Positions 33,746 to 44,488 of a DNA stretch of 64,000 nucleotides are shown here, in pieces. Position numbers and translations under genes: made by a program. Source of the DNA: Micromonospora sonchi. GTDB lineage: Bacteria > Actinomycetota > Actinomycetes > Mycobacteriales > Micromonosporaceae. The DNA lies in NCBI RefSeq assembly GCF_014646235.1, contig NZ_BMNB01000003.1, positions 1-64,000 on the forward strand, in the 5' to 3' direction. The notes under the pieces were generated by a model. It was not told the origin of the DNA. It was given only the letters and a program-made list of their open reading frames with translations, and ran no database searches. Position 1 is the stretch's first letter. Each line of letters begins with the position of its first letter.

Positions 33746-34183
33746 TCAGGTGGTGGCGCCGGGCAGCCGGGCGGCGAGCCGACGGAAGCCGGCGCGCAGC
33801 TCGGCCTCGCTCGGCGCGGGCAGCGGTCCCGCCGGCTGGTCGGCTTCGGTCACCAGTTCCTCGTCGACGACGTCCTCGAAGTCGCCGTAGAGGTCGGCCT
33901 GGTCCACCTCGACCGCCTCGTCCTCGGCGGCGAGCTGCGCGGCGGCGATCTCGCCGCGGATCTGTTCCACCGAGACCGCCGGCACCAGCGGCTCGACCAC
34001 GGCGATGAACTGCTCCTCGGCCACCACCGCCTCGGCCAACGCCAACGCGTGCGGCCGTTCGTACGGGCCGCAGACCACCGGCTCCCACTCGTCGACGTCG
34101 CCGAGCGGCCCGAACGTGATGATCCACGGCAGGTCCAGCATCGGCGAGTCGTCCGGCAGGTCCAACGTCACGAGTGCCCCCAC
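33746..34183 (-). CDS. conserved hypothetical acidic protein
   Basis: A 145-residue soluble protein. The GTG at 34183 was chosen because AGGAAGA lies 7 nt upstream; the frame extends 16 codons further to a GTG at 34231 without such a signal. Residues 1-60 contain LDLPWIITFGPLGDVDEWEP and VVCGPYERPHALALAEAVV, suggesting a small alpha/beta fold. Residues about 85-125 are acidic and end in a short basic helix (ELRAGFRRLAARLPG). I do not recognise the family. Confidence 0.7.
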   Translation of the reverse strand: MGALVTLDLPDDSPMLDLPWIITFGPLGDVDEWEPVVCGPYERPHALALAEAVVAEEQFIAVVEPLVPAVSVEQIRGEIAAAQLAAEDEAVEVDQADLYGDFEDVVDEELVTEADQPAGPLPAPSEAELRAGFRRLAARLPGATT

Positions 34184-34327
34184 GCGCTCATCTTCCTGGC
34201 CGCGCACCCGGGCCGGGTCCGGGTTCGACACATCCCACCGATCGAGGTGACTCCGCCGGCCACGGTCCGCAGTCGGCGGGCGGTGGCCCGGCGCAGGGCG
34301 GCGGAACGGCGGACGGAACCTGCCGGC

Positions 34328-34696
34328 TCAGCCGGGGCGAGCAGCATCGAGGGCGGCCCGGACCAGGGACGACGCTGTCTCCGGTGCCACCCCCAGCCGG
34401 GCTGCCTCGGCCGCGTACCCGGCAGCGAGCCGCTGCAACCGGTCCACCGCGTCGTCGCGTCCGGGTGCCACGAAGGTGCCGTGCCGGCCGCGGGTCTCCA
34501 GCAGGCCCGCCGCCTCCAGCTCGCGGTACGCCCGAGCCACCGTGTTCACCGCCAGCCCAAGCTCGGCCGCGAGCCGCCGTACCGTCGGCAGCTTCGCGCC
34601 GACCGGCAGCCGGCCGTCCCCCACCATCTCCGCGAGCTGCCCGCGCACCTGCTCGTACGGCGGCACCGGCGAACCCGGCTCGACCGAGATCTGCAC
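34328..34696 (-). CDS. GntR family transcriptional regulator (YtrA subfamily)
   Basis: A 122-residue regulator. The winged-helix domain spans residues 8-75 (PPYEQVRGQLAEMVGDGRLP, then LPTVRRLAAELGLAVNTVAR). Only a short C-terminal helical region follows, defining the YtrA subfamily, which often controls ABC transporters or membrane proteins. It follows the BrkB-family gene by 19 bp on the same strand and may be cotranscribed with it. Effector unknown. Confidence 0.9.
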   Translation of the reverse strand: MQISVEPGSPVPPYEQVRGQLAEMVGDGRLPVGAKLPTVRRLAAELGLAVNTVARAYRELEAAGLLETRGRHGTFVAPGRDDAVDRLQRLAAGYAAEAARLGVAPETASSLVRAALDAARPG

Positions 34697-34715
34697 GCCT
34701 CTCCCTTCCGCCGGT

Positions 34716-35636
34716 TCAGCCGGCTCCGCCCGGGGTGCCCGGGCCGGTGTCCACGTCGAGGTCGGCCGGTCGGCGCGCAGCCAGATCCACCACCCGCCCG
34801 CGCCGACTGGTCGCGGTCAGCGCCGCGCCGAAGAGCACCAACTGGTTGAGCAGATACAGGTAGACCAGCAGACCCACGGCGGTCGCCACCACCGTGTACG
34901 CCGGATTGTGCTCGACCCGTCCCACCCAGTACCGGCCGACCGTGTTGAGCAGGGTGATGCCGACCGCGACGAACAGCACCACCGGCCGCAGCCGGGCCCG
35001 GCTCATCCGCAGCCGGGGCACCGCGACCAGCAACAGGGTGGCCAGCACCGCGTTGACCAGGGTGCTGAGCACGGCGCTGACCGTGGTCAACGCGATCGAG
35101 CCGGTGCTGCGCAGCAGGAAGCGCAGCAGCGACTCCAGCGCGTCCACCGCCGCCACCGAGGCGCCGAGCAGCACGAAGAACACGAGCAGCACGCCGAGGT
35201 CGACCAGCCGGCGGACGACCAGGTTGCCGGGGTGCTGGTCGAGGCCGTGGATCAGCCGCTGCGAGGAGCGGATGGCCTCCACCCAGCCGATCCCGGTCAG
35301 CACCAGGATGAGCAGACCGACCACACCGACGGTGCCGCTGCTCTTCGCGACGTGCGCCGGGTCGAGGAAGGGCAGGTTCTCCCGGAGGAAATCCTCCGCC
35401 GCCGCACGAACCTCGTCGTTCTCGTCCAGGATCGCGCCGAAGACCGCGTACGCGACCAGAGCCAGCGCGAAGACGGCGAAGAACCCGTAGTAGGCGATCG
35501 CGGCGGCCAGCCGACCGCCCTGCACATCGGTGTAGCGCACCCCGGCCCGCCACAGGTGGCCGAAGGCGGGCGACCGGCGGCGGGCAGCGCTCAGCCGGCG
35601 GTCGATGGCGGCCTCGGTCCGGCCCAGAAGGTTCAC
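34716..35636 (-). CDS. YihY/virulence factor BrkB family membrane protein
   Basis: A 306-residue inner-membrane protein with six predicted helices (about 40-64, 92-115, 137-160, 180-205, 212-235, 245-270). Family features are GGRLAAAIAYYGFFAVFALA, then ARSSGTVGVVGLLILVLTGIGW-like sequence and GRYWVGRVEHNPAYTVVATA. Despite an old annotation these are not RNase BN. Transport or envelope function is unproven. The C-terminus extends about 35 residues past the last helix. Confidence 0.88.
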   Translation of the reverse strand: MNLLGRTEAAIDRRLSAARRRSPAFGHLWRAGVRYTDVQGGRLAAAIAYYGFFAVFALALVAYAVFGAILDENDEVRAAAEDFLRENLPFLDPAHVAKSSGTVGVVGLLILVLTGIGWVEAIRSSQRLIHGLDQHPGNLVVRRLVDLGVLLVFFVLLGASVAAVDALESLLRFLLRSTGSIALTTVSAVLSTLVNAVLATLLLVAVPRLRMSRARLRPVVLFVAVGITLLNTVGRYWVGRVEHNPAYTVVATAVGLLVYLYLLNQLVLFGAALTATSRRGRVVDLAARRPADLDVDTGPGTPGGAG

Positions 35637-35690
35637 GTGGTCATCCTCGCCGACGCCTCCTCGGCACGCCCGTACCCGGCACCGGGTCGG

Positions 35691-36251
35691 TCAACCGCCC
35701 AGCCGGAAGTTCCGCCGCGGCTGCCACCGGGCCTGTCCACTGTGCGAGAAGAGGGTGAAGCGCTCCACCTCGAACATCGCGGAGAAGTCGGCCAGGTCCT
35801 CGTACACCCGGTCCAGCGCCTCCGACGCCACGTCCTGAGCCACCGTCACGTGCGGATGGTAGGGAAAGCGCAGCTCCCGGCGGAGCTGTGGCGCGGCGTT
35901 GATCGCGGCGGCCAGCAGCTCGCACTCGCTGATCCCGGCGGCCACCGCGACGAAGACCACCTGGGTCACCGGCCGGAAGGTGCCGGTGCCCCGCAGGTGC
36001 AGGCTGAACGGGAGGTGCGCGGCGGCGACCCGGTCGAGGTGCCGCTCCACCGCGGGCAGTGCCGCCGCCGGGATCTCGGTCGGCCCGAGCAGGGTGACGT
36101 GGGCCGGCACGGTGTTGGGGTCGCCGGCCTCCAGCCGACGCCGGGTCAGCAGGCTGCCCCACGGCTCGGGAATGTCGACCGCGATGCCGATCTGGACGGT
36201 GTCGCCGGCCTCCGCCGGTGCCCCGTTCCCCTGATCCACGCCTCGCGCCAC
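35691..36251 (-). CDS. 2'-5' RNA ligase / cyclic phosphodiesterase-like protein
   Basis: A 186-residue protein of the 2H phosphoesterase superfamily. Its two catalytic motifs are HVTLLG near residue 51 and HPHVTVAQ near residue 131. Such enzymes act on 2',3'-cyclic phosphates or 2'-5' linked RNA; the substrate here is unknown. The start at 36251 is GTG; homology begins near VQIGIAVDIPEPWG, so a later start would remove up to 18 residues. It lies between BrkB and trpS on the same strand. Confidence 0.85.
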   Translation of the reverse strand: MARGVDQGNGAPAEAGDTVQIGIAVDIPEPWGSLLTRRRLEAGDPNTVPAHVTLLGPTEIPAAALPAVERHLDRVAAAHLPFSLHLRGTGTFRPVTQVVFVAVAAGISECELLAAAINAAPQLRRELRFPYHPHVTVAQDVASEALDRVYEDLADFSAMFEVERFTLFSHSGQARWQPRRNFRLGG

Positions 36252-36298
36252 CCCTTCGGCCGCCGACTCGTCCCCACCGCCCGCACTGGTACGGACGG

Positions 36299-37357
<1,059 letters not shown>

Positions 37358-38341
37358 TCATGACGGGCCGGCGGGTCGGGCCCGGTCGACGCCACCGGCG
37401 CTCTCCCGCCGTTGTTCCGGCAGGCGGGCGGTGACCGCGAGCCGGGCCACCCGCCGCCCCTCCAGGGTCAGCACCCGCAGCAGCGCTTCGCCCGAACGCT
37501 CGGCGGGCACCGCGACCTCGTCGCCCGGCGCGGGCAGCCGCCCCAGCCGGGCCATCACGAACCCGCCCACCGTCTCGTACGGTCCGCTGGGCAGCGGCAC
37601 ACCGGTGCGCTCGGCGAAGTCGGCGAGGTTGAGCCGGCCGTCCACCACCGCCGGGAGCCCGCTGAGCGCAGGCTCGGGCGGGTCGGCGTACTCGTCGTGG
37701 ATCTCCCCGACCAGTTCCTCGATCAGGTCCTCGCAGGTCACGATGCCGGCGGTGCCGCCGTACTCGTCGACCACGACGGCCAGGTGGTGCCCCTCCCGCC
37801 GCATCTCGGTCAGCGCGGCGAGCACCCGCTTGCTGGCCGGTAGCCGTTTCACGTCGCGGATCAGCTGGCCGACCCGCAGGTCCGGGTCGCGGTCCGGCCG
37901 CAGCAGTACGTCGCGCAGGTGCACGAGGCCGACCACGTCGTCGTGGGTGCCGTCGATCACCGGATACCGGCTGTGCGTGTCGGCCCGGACCAGCGGTTCG
38001 GCCTCGGCGAGGGTCAGCGTCGCGGAGAGGAAGACCACCTCGGTGCGGGGCATCATCACCTCGCGGACCAGACTCGCCCCGGCCACCAGCACCTCGTCGA
38101 TGATGCGGCGGCCCACCGGATCGAGCACCGTGTTCGCGGCCACCAGATCCCGCAGTTCCGCCGCGCTGATCCGCTCACGCCCGGCCGCCGTTCCCGCGCC
38201 GAGCAGGTCGGTGACGAGCCGCAGCGCGCCGTCGGCCGCCCGGACCACCACCCGAGCCACGGCTCGGGCCAACGGCCCTGGCTCGCGGCGGGGCCGATCC
38301 GGCTCCCGCCGCCGGGATCCGCGCCGACGCGCTGCCCGCAT
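37358..38341 (-). CDS. CorC/HlyC-family CBS-domain protein lacking the membrane domain
   Basis: A 327-residue protein. Tandem CBS domains span about residues 90-225 ([16 protein letters not shown], then [22 protein letters not shown]). A CorC_HlyC ligand domain follows, about 240-305 ([18 protein letters not shown]). The N-terminal DUF21 (CNNM) membrane domain usual in actinobacterial hemolysin-like proteins is absent; instead there are about 45 Arg-rich residues. It therefore resembles soluble CorC. A role in magnesium/cobalt efflux control or envelope stability is possible. Divergent from galE. Confidence 0.87.
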   Translation of the reverse strand: MRAARRRGSRRREPDRPRREPGPLARAVARVVVRAADGALRLVTDLLGAGTAAGRERISAAELRDLVAANTVLDPVGRRIIDEVLVAGASLVREVMMPRTEVVFLSATLTLAEAEPLVRADTHSRYPVIDGTHDDVVGLVHLRDVLLRPDRDPDLRVGQLIRDVKRLPASKRVLAALTEMRREGHHLAVVVDEYGGTAGIVTCEDLIEELVGEIHDEYADPPEPALSGLPAVVDGRLNLADFAERTGVPLPSGPYETVGGFVMARLGRLPAPGDEVAVPAERSGEALLRVLTLEGRRVARLAVTARLPEQRRESAGGVDRARPAGPS

Positions 38342-38424
38342 GACAGTGATGGTAGCCAGCGGCCCGGCCGTAGGGTGGGAGCACCACGAGGCCGACCCGA
38401 CGGGTCAGGCGGGAGGAGAGCGAC

Positions 38425-39405
38425 GTGAAACTGCTCGTCACCGGTGGCGCCGGCTTCATCGGCAGCGTGGTGGCCCGGATGCTGCTCGACGCCGGTCACG
38501 AGGTGGTCGTCCTGGACGATCTGCGGACCGGCCACCGGGAAGCCCTCGCCCCCGACGCGATCCACGTCGAGGTCGGCCTCCACGACGCGGCCCGGGTGCT
38601 CACCCCGCAGGCCGGTTTCGACGGCGTGCTGCACTTCGCCGCGCTGATCGCCGCCGGTGAGTCGATGGTCGCCCCGGAGCGGTACTGGCACAACAACACC
38701 GTCGGTTCGCTGGCGCTGATCGACGCGGTCCGCGCGGCCGGCGTACCCCGACTGGTCTTCTCCTCCACCGCCGCCGTCTACGGCAACCCGACCGAACTGC
38801 CCATCCCGGAGACCGCCCAGAAGGCCCCGACCAACACCTACGGGGCGACCAAGCTCGCCGTCGACATGGCGCTCACCTCCGAGGCGATCGGCCACGGCCT
38901 GGCCGCCGTCTCGCTGCGCTACTTCAACGTCGCCGGGGCGTACCTCGACGGCGACACCGCCCTCGGCGAACGGCACGCCCCGGAGACCCACCTCATCCCG
39001 ATCGCGTTGGAGGTGGCCGCCGGACGGCGGGAGAAGCTGCAACTCTTCGGCGACGACTACCCCACCGTCGACGGCACCTGCGTCCGCGACTACATCCACG
39101 TCGCCGACCTGGCCCGCGCCCACCTGCTCGCCCTCGGCGCGGCCACCGCCGGCCAGCACCGCGTGTACAACCTCGGCAACGGCAACGGCTTCACCAACCG
39201 GCAGGTGGTCGAGGTGGTCCGCGAGGTCACCGGCCACCCGGTGCCGGTGGAGGTGACACCCCGCCGCGAGGGCGATCCGGCCGAACTGGTCGCCTCCGCC
39301 GCGCTGGCCCGCACCGAGCTGGGCTGGGAACCGAGCAAGCCCACCCTGCACGACATGGTCACCGACGCCTGGGCCTTCTACCGCACGCACCTGGACCGGC
39401 CGTGA
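38425..39405 (+). CDS. galE: UDP-glucose 4-epimerase
   Basis: A 326-residue extended short-chain dehydrogenase interconverting UDP-glucose and UDP-galactose. The NAD motif TGGAGFIGS is at the N-terminus; the catalytic Ser and the Tyr-Lys pair occur in VFSSTAAVYGNP and NTYGATKLAVD. The GTG start is preceded by GGAGGAG. The stop overlaps the galK start (GTGA). No galT is present in the window, so the Leloir pathway is incomplete here. Confidence 0.95.
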   Translation: MKLLVTGGAGFIGSVVARMLLDAGHEVVVLDDLRTGHREALAPDAIHVEVGLHDAARVLTPQAGFDGVLHFAALIAAGESMVAPERYWHNNTVGSLALIDAVRAAGVPRLVFSSTAAVYGNPTELPIPETAQKAPTNTYGATKLAVDMALTSEAIGHGLAAVSLRYFNVAGAYLDGDTALGERHAPETHLIPIALEVAAGRREKLQLFGDDYPTVDGTCVRDYIHVADLARAHLLALGAATAGQHRVYNLGNGNGFTNRQVVEVVREVTGHPVPVEVTPRREGDPAELVASAALARTELGWEPSKPTLHDMVTDAWAFYRTHLDRP

Positions 39406-40568
39406 CCGACCGTCTCGATGTCGCCGTCCGCGCCGCCGCCGGCTTCCGGACGGTGTACGCGACCCCGCCCGCCGGCCGCTGGGCGGCTCCCGGTCGGGTC
39501 AACCTGATCGGCGAGCACACCGACTACAACGACGGGTTCGTGCTGCCCTTCGCGCTGCCGCTGCGCACCGTCGTCGCCGCCGCGCCCCACCCGGCCGGCC
39601 GCTGGACCGTCTGGTCCGAGTTGACCGGCGAGACGGTCGACTTCGGCCCCGACGAGGTGGCCGCCCCCGGCCGGATCACCGGCTGGGCCGCGTACGTGGC
39701 CGGGGTGGTGTGGGCGTTACGCGAGGCCGGTCACCCGGTGCCGGGTGCCCGGCTGGCCGTCGCCTCCGACGTGCCGCTGGGCGCCGGGCTGTCCTCCTCG
39801 GCCGCGCTGGAGGCGGCCGTGCTCGCCGCGCTGGTCGACCTCGGCGGCCTCGACCTTCCCGCCGAGCAGCGGCCCCGGCTGGCCCAGCGGGCCGAGAACC
39901 GCTACGTCGGCGCACCCACCGGGATCATGGATCAGTCGGCGGCGATCCGCTGCCGGGCCGGACACGCCCTCTTCCTCGACTGCCGCACCGAACAGGTGAC
40001 CCACATCCCGTTCGACCTGGACGCCGACGGGCTGGCCGTACTGGTGATCGACAGCCGTGCCCCGCATCGGCACGCCGACGGCGAGTACGCGGACCGCCGG
40101 GCCTCGTGCGAGCAGGCGGCGGCGCTGCTCGGCGTGACCGCCCTGCGGGACGTGCCGGCGGACGGGCTCGACGACGCGCTCGCCAGACTGGTCGACGAGG
40201 AGGCCCGCCGCCGGGTCCGGCACGTGGTCACCGAGAACCAGCGGGTGCTGGACAGCGTCGCCCTGCTACGCGCCGGGCGGTCCCGTCAGATCGGGGGGCT
40301 GCTCACCGCCTCCCACGCCTCCATGCGGGACGACTTCGCCATCACCGTGCCCGAGGTGGACACCGCGGTCGAGGCCGCGCTCGCCGCCGGGGCGCTCGGC
40401 GCCCGGATGACCGGCGGCGGCTTCGGCGGCTGCGTACTGGCCCTGGTCGAGGCGGCTCAGGCCGACCAGGTGGCCGCCGCCGTCACCGCCGCGTACGCCG
40501 ACCGCGCCTTCACCCCACCCACCCACACCACCGTCACCCCCGCCCCCGGCGCCACCCGCCTCGACTGA
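39402..40568 (+). CDS. galK: galactokinase
   Basis: A 388-residue GHMP kinase phosphorylating galactose at C1. Motif I is GRVNLIGEHTDYNDG near residue 31, motif II is PLGAGLSSSAALE near residue 125, and motif III is MTGGGFGGCVLALVE near residue 335. The GTG start overlaps the galE stop by 4 nt, a coupled pair. Convergent with cysN across a 91-bp spacer in which I see no clear terminator. Confidence 0.95.
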   Translation: MTDRLDVAVRAAAGFRTVYATPPAGRWAAPGRVNLIGEHTDYNDGFVLPFALPLRTVVAAAPHPAGRWTVWSELTGETVDFGPDEVAAPGRITGWAAYVAGVVWALREAGHPVPGARLAVASDVPLGAGLSSSAALEAAVLAALVDLGGLDLPAEQRPRLAQRAENRYVGAPTGIMDQSAAIRCRAGHALFLDCRTEQVTHIPFDLDADGLAVLVIDSRAPHRHADGEYADRRASCEQAAALLGVTALRDVPADGLDDALARLVDEEARRRVRHVVTENQRVLDSVALLRAGRSRQIGGLLTASHASMRDDFAITVPEVDTAVEAALAAGALGARMTGGGFGGCVLALVEAAQADQVAAAVTAAYADRAFTPPTHTTVTPAPGATRLD

Positions 40569-40659
40569 GACCGGCAGGCCAGACGGACGCCACTGGAGCT
40601 GTCGCGGTCACCCGGCAAGGGTCGGCAGGGCAGTTGGAAAGAAGGCCCGCAGGCGCTGC

Positions 40660-41979
40660 TCAGGCGGCTTCGACGATCATGCCGGCACCGACCGTGCGGT
40701 TGGTGGTCTCGTCGATGATGACGAAGCCGCCGGTGGTGCGGTTGCGACGGTACTCGTCGGCGAGCAGCGGCACGGTGGTGCGGAGTCGGACCCGGCCGAT
40801 CTCGTTGAGACGCAGCTCGGCCGCGGACTCGTCGCGGTGCAGCGAGTTGATGTCGAGGCGGTAGTGCAGGCTGCGGACGATCGCCCGCGCCGCCCGGGTG
40901 GTGTGCTTGATCGCGTACTTGCCGCCGATCTGCAACGGGCGGGTCTCGTCCATCCAGCAGACCATCGCCTCGATGTCCTGGGCAACCGCCGGCGCGTTGT
41001 TCGGCCGGCAGATCATGTCGCCCCGGGAGATGTCGATCTCGTCTTCCAGGCGTACCGTCACCGACATCGGCGGGAACGCCGCCGCGACCGGCCCGTCGGC
41101 GGTCTCCACCGCCCTGATCCGACTGGTGAAGCCCGACGGCAGCACCATCACCTCGTCGCCCGGCTTGAGCACGCCGGAGGCCACCTGGCCGGCGTAGCCC
41201 CGGTAGTCGGTGACCACGGTCGACTGCGGACGGATCACGTACTGCACCGGGAAGCGGACGTCGACCAGGTTGCGGTCACTGGCGATGTGCACCCGCTCCA
41301 GGTGGTGCAGCAGCGCCGGGCCTTCGTACCAGGGCATGTTCTCCGAGCGGGTGACGATGTTGTCGCCCTTCAGCGCGGAGATCGGCACCACGGTCAGATC
41401 CGGGACGTCGAGCTTCGCGGCGAACGCGGTGAACTCGTCGGCGATCCGCTCGAAGACCTCCTGCGAGAAGTCGACCAGGTCCATCTTGTTGACACAGAGC
41501 ACCAGGTGCGGCACCCGCAGCAGCGAGCAGAGAAAGGCGTGCCGGCGGGACTGCTCGACCAGGCCCTTGCGCGCGTCCACCAGGATCAGCGCCAGGTCCG
41601 CGGTGGAGGCACCGGTGACCATGTTCCGGGTGTACTGAATGTGCCCGGGGGTGTCCGCGATGATGAACTTGCGCCGAGGCGTGGCGAAGTAGCGGTACGC
41701 CACGTCGATGGTGATGCCCTGCTCCCGCTCGGCCCGCAGGCCGTCGGTGAGCAACGACAGGTCGGTGTACTCGTCGCCGCGGGCCGCGCTGACCGCCTCG
41801 ACAGCGGCCAACTGGTCGGTGAAGAGCGACTTCGTGTCGTACAGCAGCCGGCCGATCAGGGTGGACTTGCCGTCGTCCACGCTGCCGGCGGTCGCGAAGC
41901 GCAGCAGATCCATCGGGCGGGCCTGGTTACCCGCTCGCGCGTCCGACGCGTCTCCCGGCGCGAACGTTTCGGTGGTCAT
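40660..41979 (-). CDS. cysN: sulfate adenylyltransferase subunit 1 (GTPase)
   Basis: A 439-residue translation-factor-like GTPase that drives ATP sulfurylase. The G1 motif is GSVDDGKSTLIGRLL near residue 32, G3 is DTPGHIQY and G4 is NKMDL. Length indicates CysN alone with no fused APS kinase (CysC). The ATG shares one base with the cysD stop (TGATG). With CysD it makes APS from sulfate and ATP for assimilation. Confidence 0.96.
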   Translation of the reverse strand: MTTETFAPGDASDARAGNQARPMDLLRFATAGSVDDGKSTLIGRLLYDTKSLFTDQLAAVEAVSAARGDEYTDLSLLTDGLRAEREQGITIDVAYRYFATPRRKFIIADTPGHIQYTRNMVTGASTADLALILVDARKGLVEQSRRHAFLCSLLRVPHLVLCVNKMDLVDFSQEVFERIADEFTAFAAKLDVPDLTVVPISALKGDNIVTRSENMPWYEGPALLHHLERVHIASDRNLVDVRFPVQYVIRPQSTVVTDYRGYAGQVASGVLKPGDEVMVLPSGFTSRIRAVETADGPVAAAFPPMSVTVRLEDEIDISRGDMICRPNNAPAVAQDIEAMVCWMDETRPLQIGGKYAIKHTTRAARAIVRSLHYRLDINSLHRDESAAELRLNEIGRVRLRTTVPLLADEYRRNRTTGGFVIIDETTNRTVGAGMIVEAA

Positions 41980-42890
41980 CAGAAGTAGCCCTCCCGCTTG
42001 CGGTCCTCCATCGCGGCCTCACTGACCCGGTCGTCGCCCCGGGTCGCCCCGCGCTCGGTGATCCGGGTCGCGGCGACCTCCCCGATGACCTTCTCGACCG
42101 TGTCGGCGTCCGAGCGGACCGCCGCCGTGCAGGAGGCGTCGCCCACCGTGCGGTACCGCACCCGCGCCTTGAACCGTTCCTCGCCGGCGCGGGCCGGCAG
42201 GAACTCGTTGACCGCGTAGAGCATCCCGTCCCGCTCCAACACCTCGCGCTCGTGCGCGTAGTAGATCGACGGCAGCTCGATCCGCTCGCGGGCGATGTAG
42301 TGCCACACGTCCAGCTCGGTCCAGTTGGACAACGGGAAGACCCGGATCGACTCGCCCGGGTGGTGCCGGCCGTTGTAGAGCGACCAGAGCTCCGGCCGCT
42401 GGTTCTTCGGATCCCACTGGCCGAACTCGTCGCGGAAGCTGAACATTCGCTCCTTGGCGCGGGCCTTCTCCTCGTCCCGTCGGGCCCCGCCGAAGAGCGC
42501 GTCGAACCGGTGCTTCTCCACCGCGTCGAGCAGCACCGGCGTCTGGATCCGGTTACGCATCCCGTCGGCCGACTCCCGGACCAGCCCACTGGCCAGTGCC
42601 TCCGGCACACTGGCCACCACCAGGTGCAGGCCCAGCTCGGCCACCCGCCGGTCCCGGTAGTCCAGCACCTCGGGAAAGTTGTGGCCGGTGTCGACGTGCA
42701 TCACCGGGAAGGGAATCTGGGCCGGCGCGAACGCCTTCTGCGCCAGCCGGAGCATGACGATCGAATCCTTGCCGCCGGAGAAGAGCAGGACCGGCCGCTC
42801 CAGTTCGGCGACCACCTCGCGCATCACGAAGATGCTCTCCGCCTCGAGCTCATCAAGGTGTGTGACCTGGTAGGCCGGGGTGACGGTCAT
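41979..42890 (-). CDS. cysD: sulfate adenylyltransferase subunit 2
   Basis: A 303-residue PAPS reductase-like ATP pyrophosphatase. The P-loop is LLFSGGKDSIVMLRLA near residue 35. MHVDTGHNFPEV and WDPKNQRPELWSLYNGRHHP are CysD-specific. The ATG at 42890 starts the family sequence (MTVTPAYQVTHLDELEAESI); a longer frame would overlap cysQ. It is followed directly by cysN. Confidence 0.95.
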   Translation of the reverse strand: MTVTPAYQVTHLDELEAESIFVMREVVAELERPVLLFSGGKDSIVMLRLAQKAFAPAQIPFPVMHVDTGHNFPEVLDYRDRRVAELGLHLVVASVPEALASGLVRESADGMRNRIQTPVLLDAVEKHRFDALFGGARRDEEKARAKERMFSFRDEFGQWDPKNQRPELWSLYNGRHHPGESIRVFPLSNWTELDVWHYIARERIELPSIYYAHEREVLERDGMLYAVNEFLPARAGEERFKARVRYRTVGDASCTAAVRSDADTVEKVIGEVAATRITERGATRGDDRVSEAAMEDRKREGYF

Positions 42891-42964
42891 GACGACGACC
42901 CAGTTCGCTCGCTCATCCGCTTTCCAGACCTTTCCGGTCGGACATGTCAGAAAGTAGCGCCAGG

Positions 42965-43798
42965 CTACCCGCAATGCCGGTGCAGCGCTGCAAGTAACCG
43001 GCTGGCGAGATCCTTACGGCACACCAGCAGATCCGGCAGGCGCGGATCCGCCTGGTTGTATTTCAGCGCAGAACCGTCGATACGGGAAGCATGCAGTCCG
43101 GTGGCCGTCGCCACAGCCACCGGCGCGGCCGAGTCCCACTCGTACTGTCCACCGGCGTGCACGTACGCGTCGACCTCGCCGGTGACCACCGCGGCGATCT
43201 TCGCCCCGGCCGAACCCATCGGCACCAACTGCGCCCCGACCTCTTCGGCGAAGTCGGTCAAAAACACCGGCGGGCGGCTCCGGCTGGCCGCCAACCGGAA
43301 CCGCTTGGCGTCCCCGACGGTCGCCGTCTCCACAGGCATCGGAGGGTACGCCGGCGGAACGTCCGTACCCAGCACCCGGTGCCGAACCGGCAACGCGACC
43401 GCGCCCGCGACCAGACCGTGCGACGCCGGCGCGTTACGCGCCCAGAGCGCCACGTGCACCGCCCAGTCCGCGCGTCCCTCCTCGCTGAACTCCCGCGTAC
43501 CGTCCAACGGATCGATGATCCACACACGGTCGGCGGTCAACCGGGACAGCGTCCCGCTGCCCACCTCGGCCGCCCACGCCAGCCGGGAACCCTCGTCCTC
43601 CTCGGAGAGCACCGCGTCCCCCGGACGCCACCTCGCCAGCTCGGTCCGGATCAGGTCGTGCGAGACCTTGTCCCCCGCCGACTTCAGCGCACCGGCATCG
43701 GCGAATCCCATCTCCGCCCGCAGGTCGGACAACGCCTGACCGGCGCGGGCGGCCAACCACCGGGCGAACGCACCGTCGATCATCGGTGGACTGCTCAT
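42965..43798 (-). CDS. cysQ: 3'(2'),5'-bisphosphate nucleotidase (CysQ-like)
   Basis: A 277-residue member of the inositol monophosphatase superfamily that hydrolyses PAP (and possibly inositol phosphates), removing the by-product of sulfation. The metal motif IIDPLDGTREF is near residue 90 and the second motif is YVHAGGQYEWDSAAPVAVAT near residue 210. The ATG at 43798 has GGGAG 8 nt upstream; an in-frame GTG at 43816 overlaps the pth stop (GTGA) and is an alternative. It precedes cysD, which fits a sulfur-activation operon. Confidence 0.92.
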   Translation of the reverse strand: MSSPPMIDGAFARWLAARAGQALSDLRAEMGFADAGALKSAGDKVSHDLIRTELARWRPGDAVLSEEDEGSRLAWAAEVGSGTLSRLTADRVWIIDPLDGTREFSEEGRADWAVHVALWARNAPASHGLVAGAVALPVRHRVLGTDVPPAYPPMPVETATVGDAKRFRLAASRSRPPVFLTDFAEEVGAQLVPMGSAGAKIAAVVTGEVDAYVHAGGQYEWDSAAPVAVATATGLHASRIDGSALKYNQADPRLPDLLVCRKDLASRLLAALHRHCG

Positions 43799-43812
43799 GC
43801 TCCGCGCTCCCG

Positions 43813-44403
43813 TCACCCGCCGTGATAGAGGTTCTGTGTCGGCTCCACACCCCGGATGACCACGGACTCCACCACGTCAGCGGCCCGGTCCACCAGGAAA
43901 TCCAACTCCTTGCGCTCCACCGCGCCAAAATCCGACAGCACGTAGTCGGCGGGATCCTGCCGACCCGGCGGTCGGCCGATCCCGAACCGCACCCGTACGT
44001 AGTCCTTCGTGCCCAGCGACTTCGACATCGACCGCAGGCCGTTGTGCCCGCCCTCGCCCCCGCCGCACTTGACCCGCAACTGACCGGAGTCGATGTCCAG
44101 CTCGTCGTGCACCGCGATCACCCGAGCCGGCGGCACCTTGTAGAACTGCGCCAGACCGGCCACCGGACCGCCAGAGAGGTTCATGTAGGTCAACGGCTTG
44201 GCCAACACGAGCTTCGGGCCACCGAAGCCGAGGCGCACCTCGGCGACCTCCGCCACCGCCCGCTTGTGCCGGCCGAACTTCCCGCCCAGCCGACCGGCCA
44301 ACAGGTCCGCCACCAGGAACCCGACGTTGTGCCGGTTGCCCGCGTACTCCCGGCCCGGATTGCCCAGGCCGACCACCAGCCACGGCCCGGTCTCGTCCGT
44401 CAC
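43813..44403 (-). CDS. pth: peptidyl-tRNA hydrolase
   Basis: A 196-residue enzyme that releases peptides from stalled peptidyl-tRNAs. The conserved N-terminus [20 protein letters not shown] contains the catalytic His, followed by [14 protein letters not shown] and [20 protein letters not shown]. Length normal. Downstream of rplY, as in mycobacteria, and upstream of cysQ. Confidence 0.96.
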   Translation of the reverse strand: MTDETGPWLVVGLGNPGREYAGNRHNVGFLVADLLAGRLGGKFGRHKRAVAEVAEVRLGFGGPKLVLAKPLTYMNLSGGPVAGLAQFYKVPPARVIAVHDELDIDSGQLRVKCGGGEGGHNGLRSMSKSLGTKDYVRVRFGIGRPPGRQDPADYVLSDFGAVERKELDFLVDRAADVVESVVIRGVEPTQNLYHGG

Positions 44404-44437
44404 CGCCCGTCCCCTCCGCTACCTGTTCCGATACGCG

Positions 44438-44470
44438 GACAGGCGTCCCCGGTTACCGGGGACGCCTGTC
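44438..44470 (-). terminator. terminator between rplY and pth
   Basis: GACAGGCGTCCCCGG (44438-44452) and its exact complement (44456-44470) form a perfect 15-bp stem with a 3-nt loop. It lies 19 bp past the rplY stop and upstream of pth, so pth probably has its own promoter or depends on readthrough. The AGGCGTCCC core recurs in the hairpin at 54061-54097. Confidence 0.82.
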
Positions 44471-44488
44471 GCACAGCCTGCGGACCGA

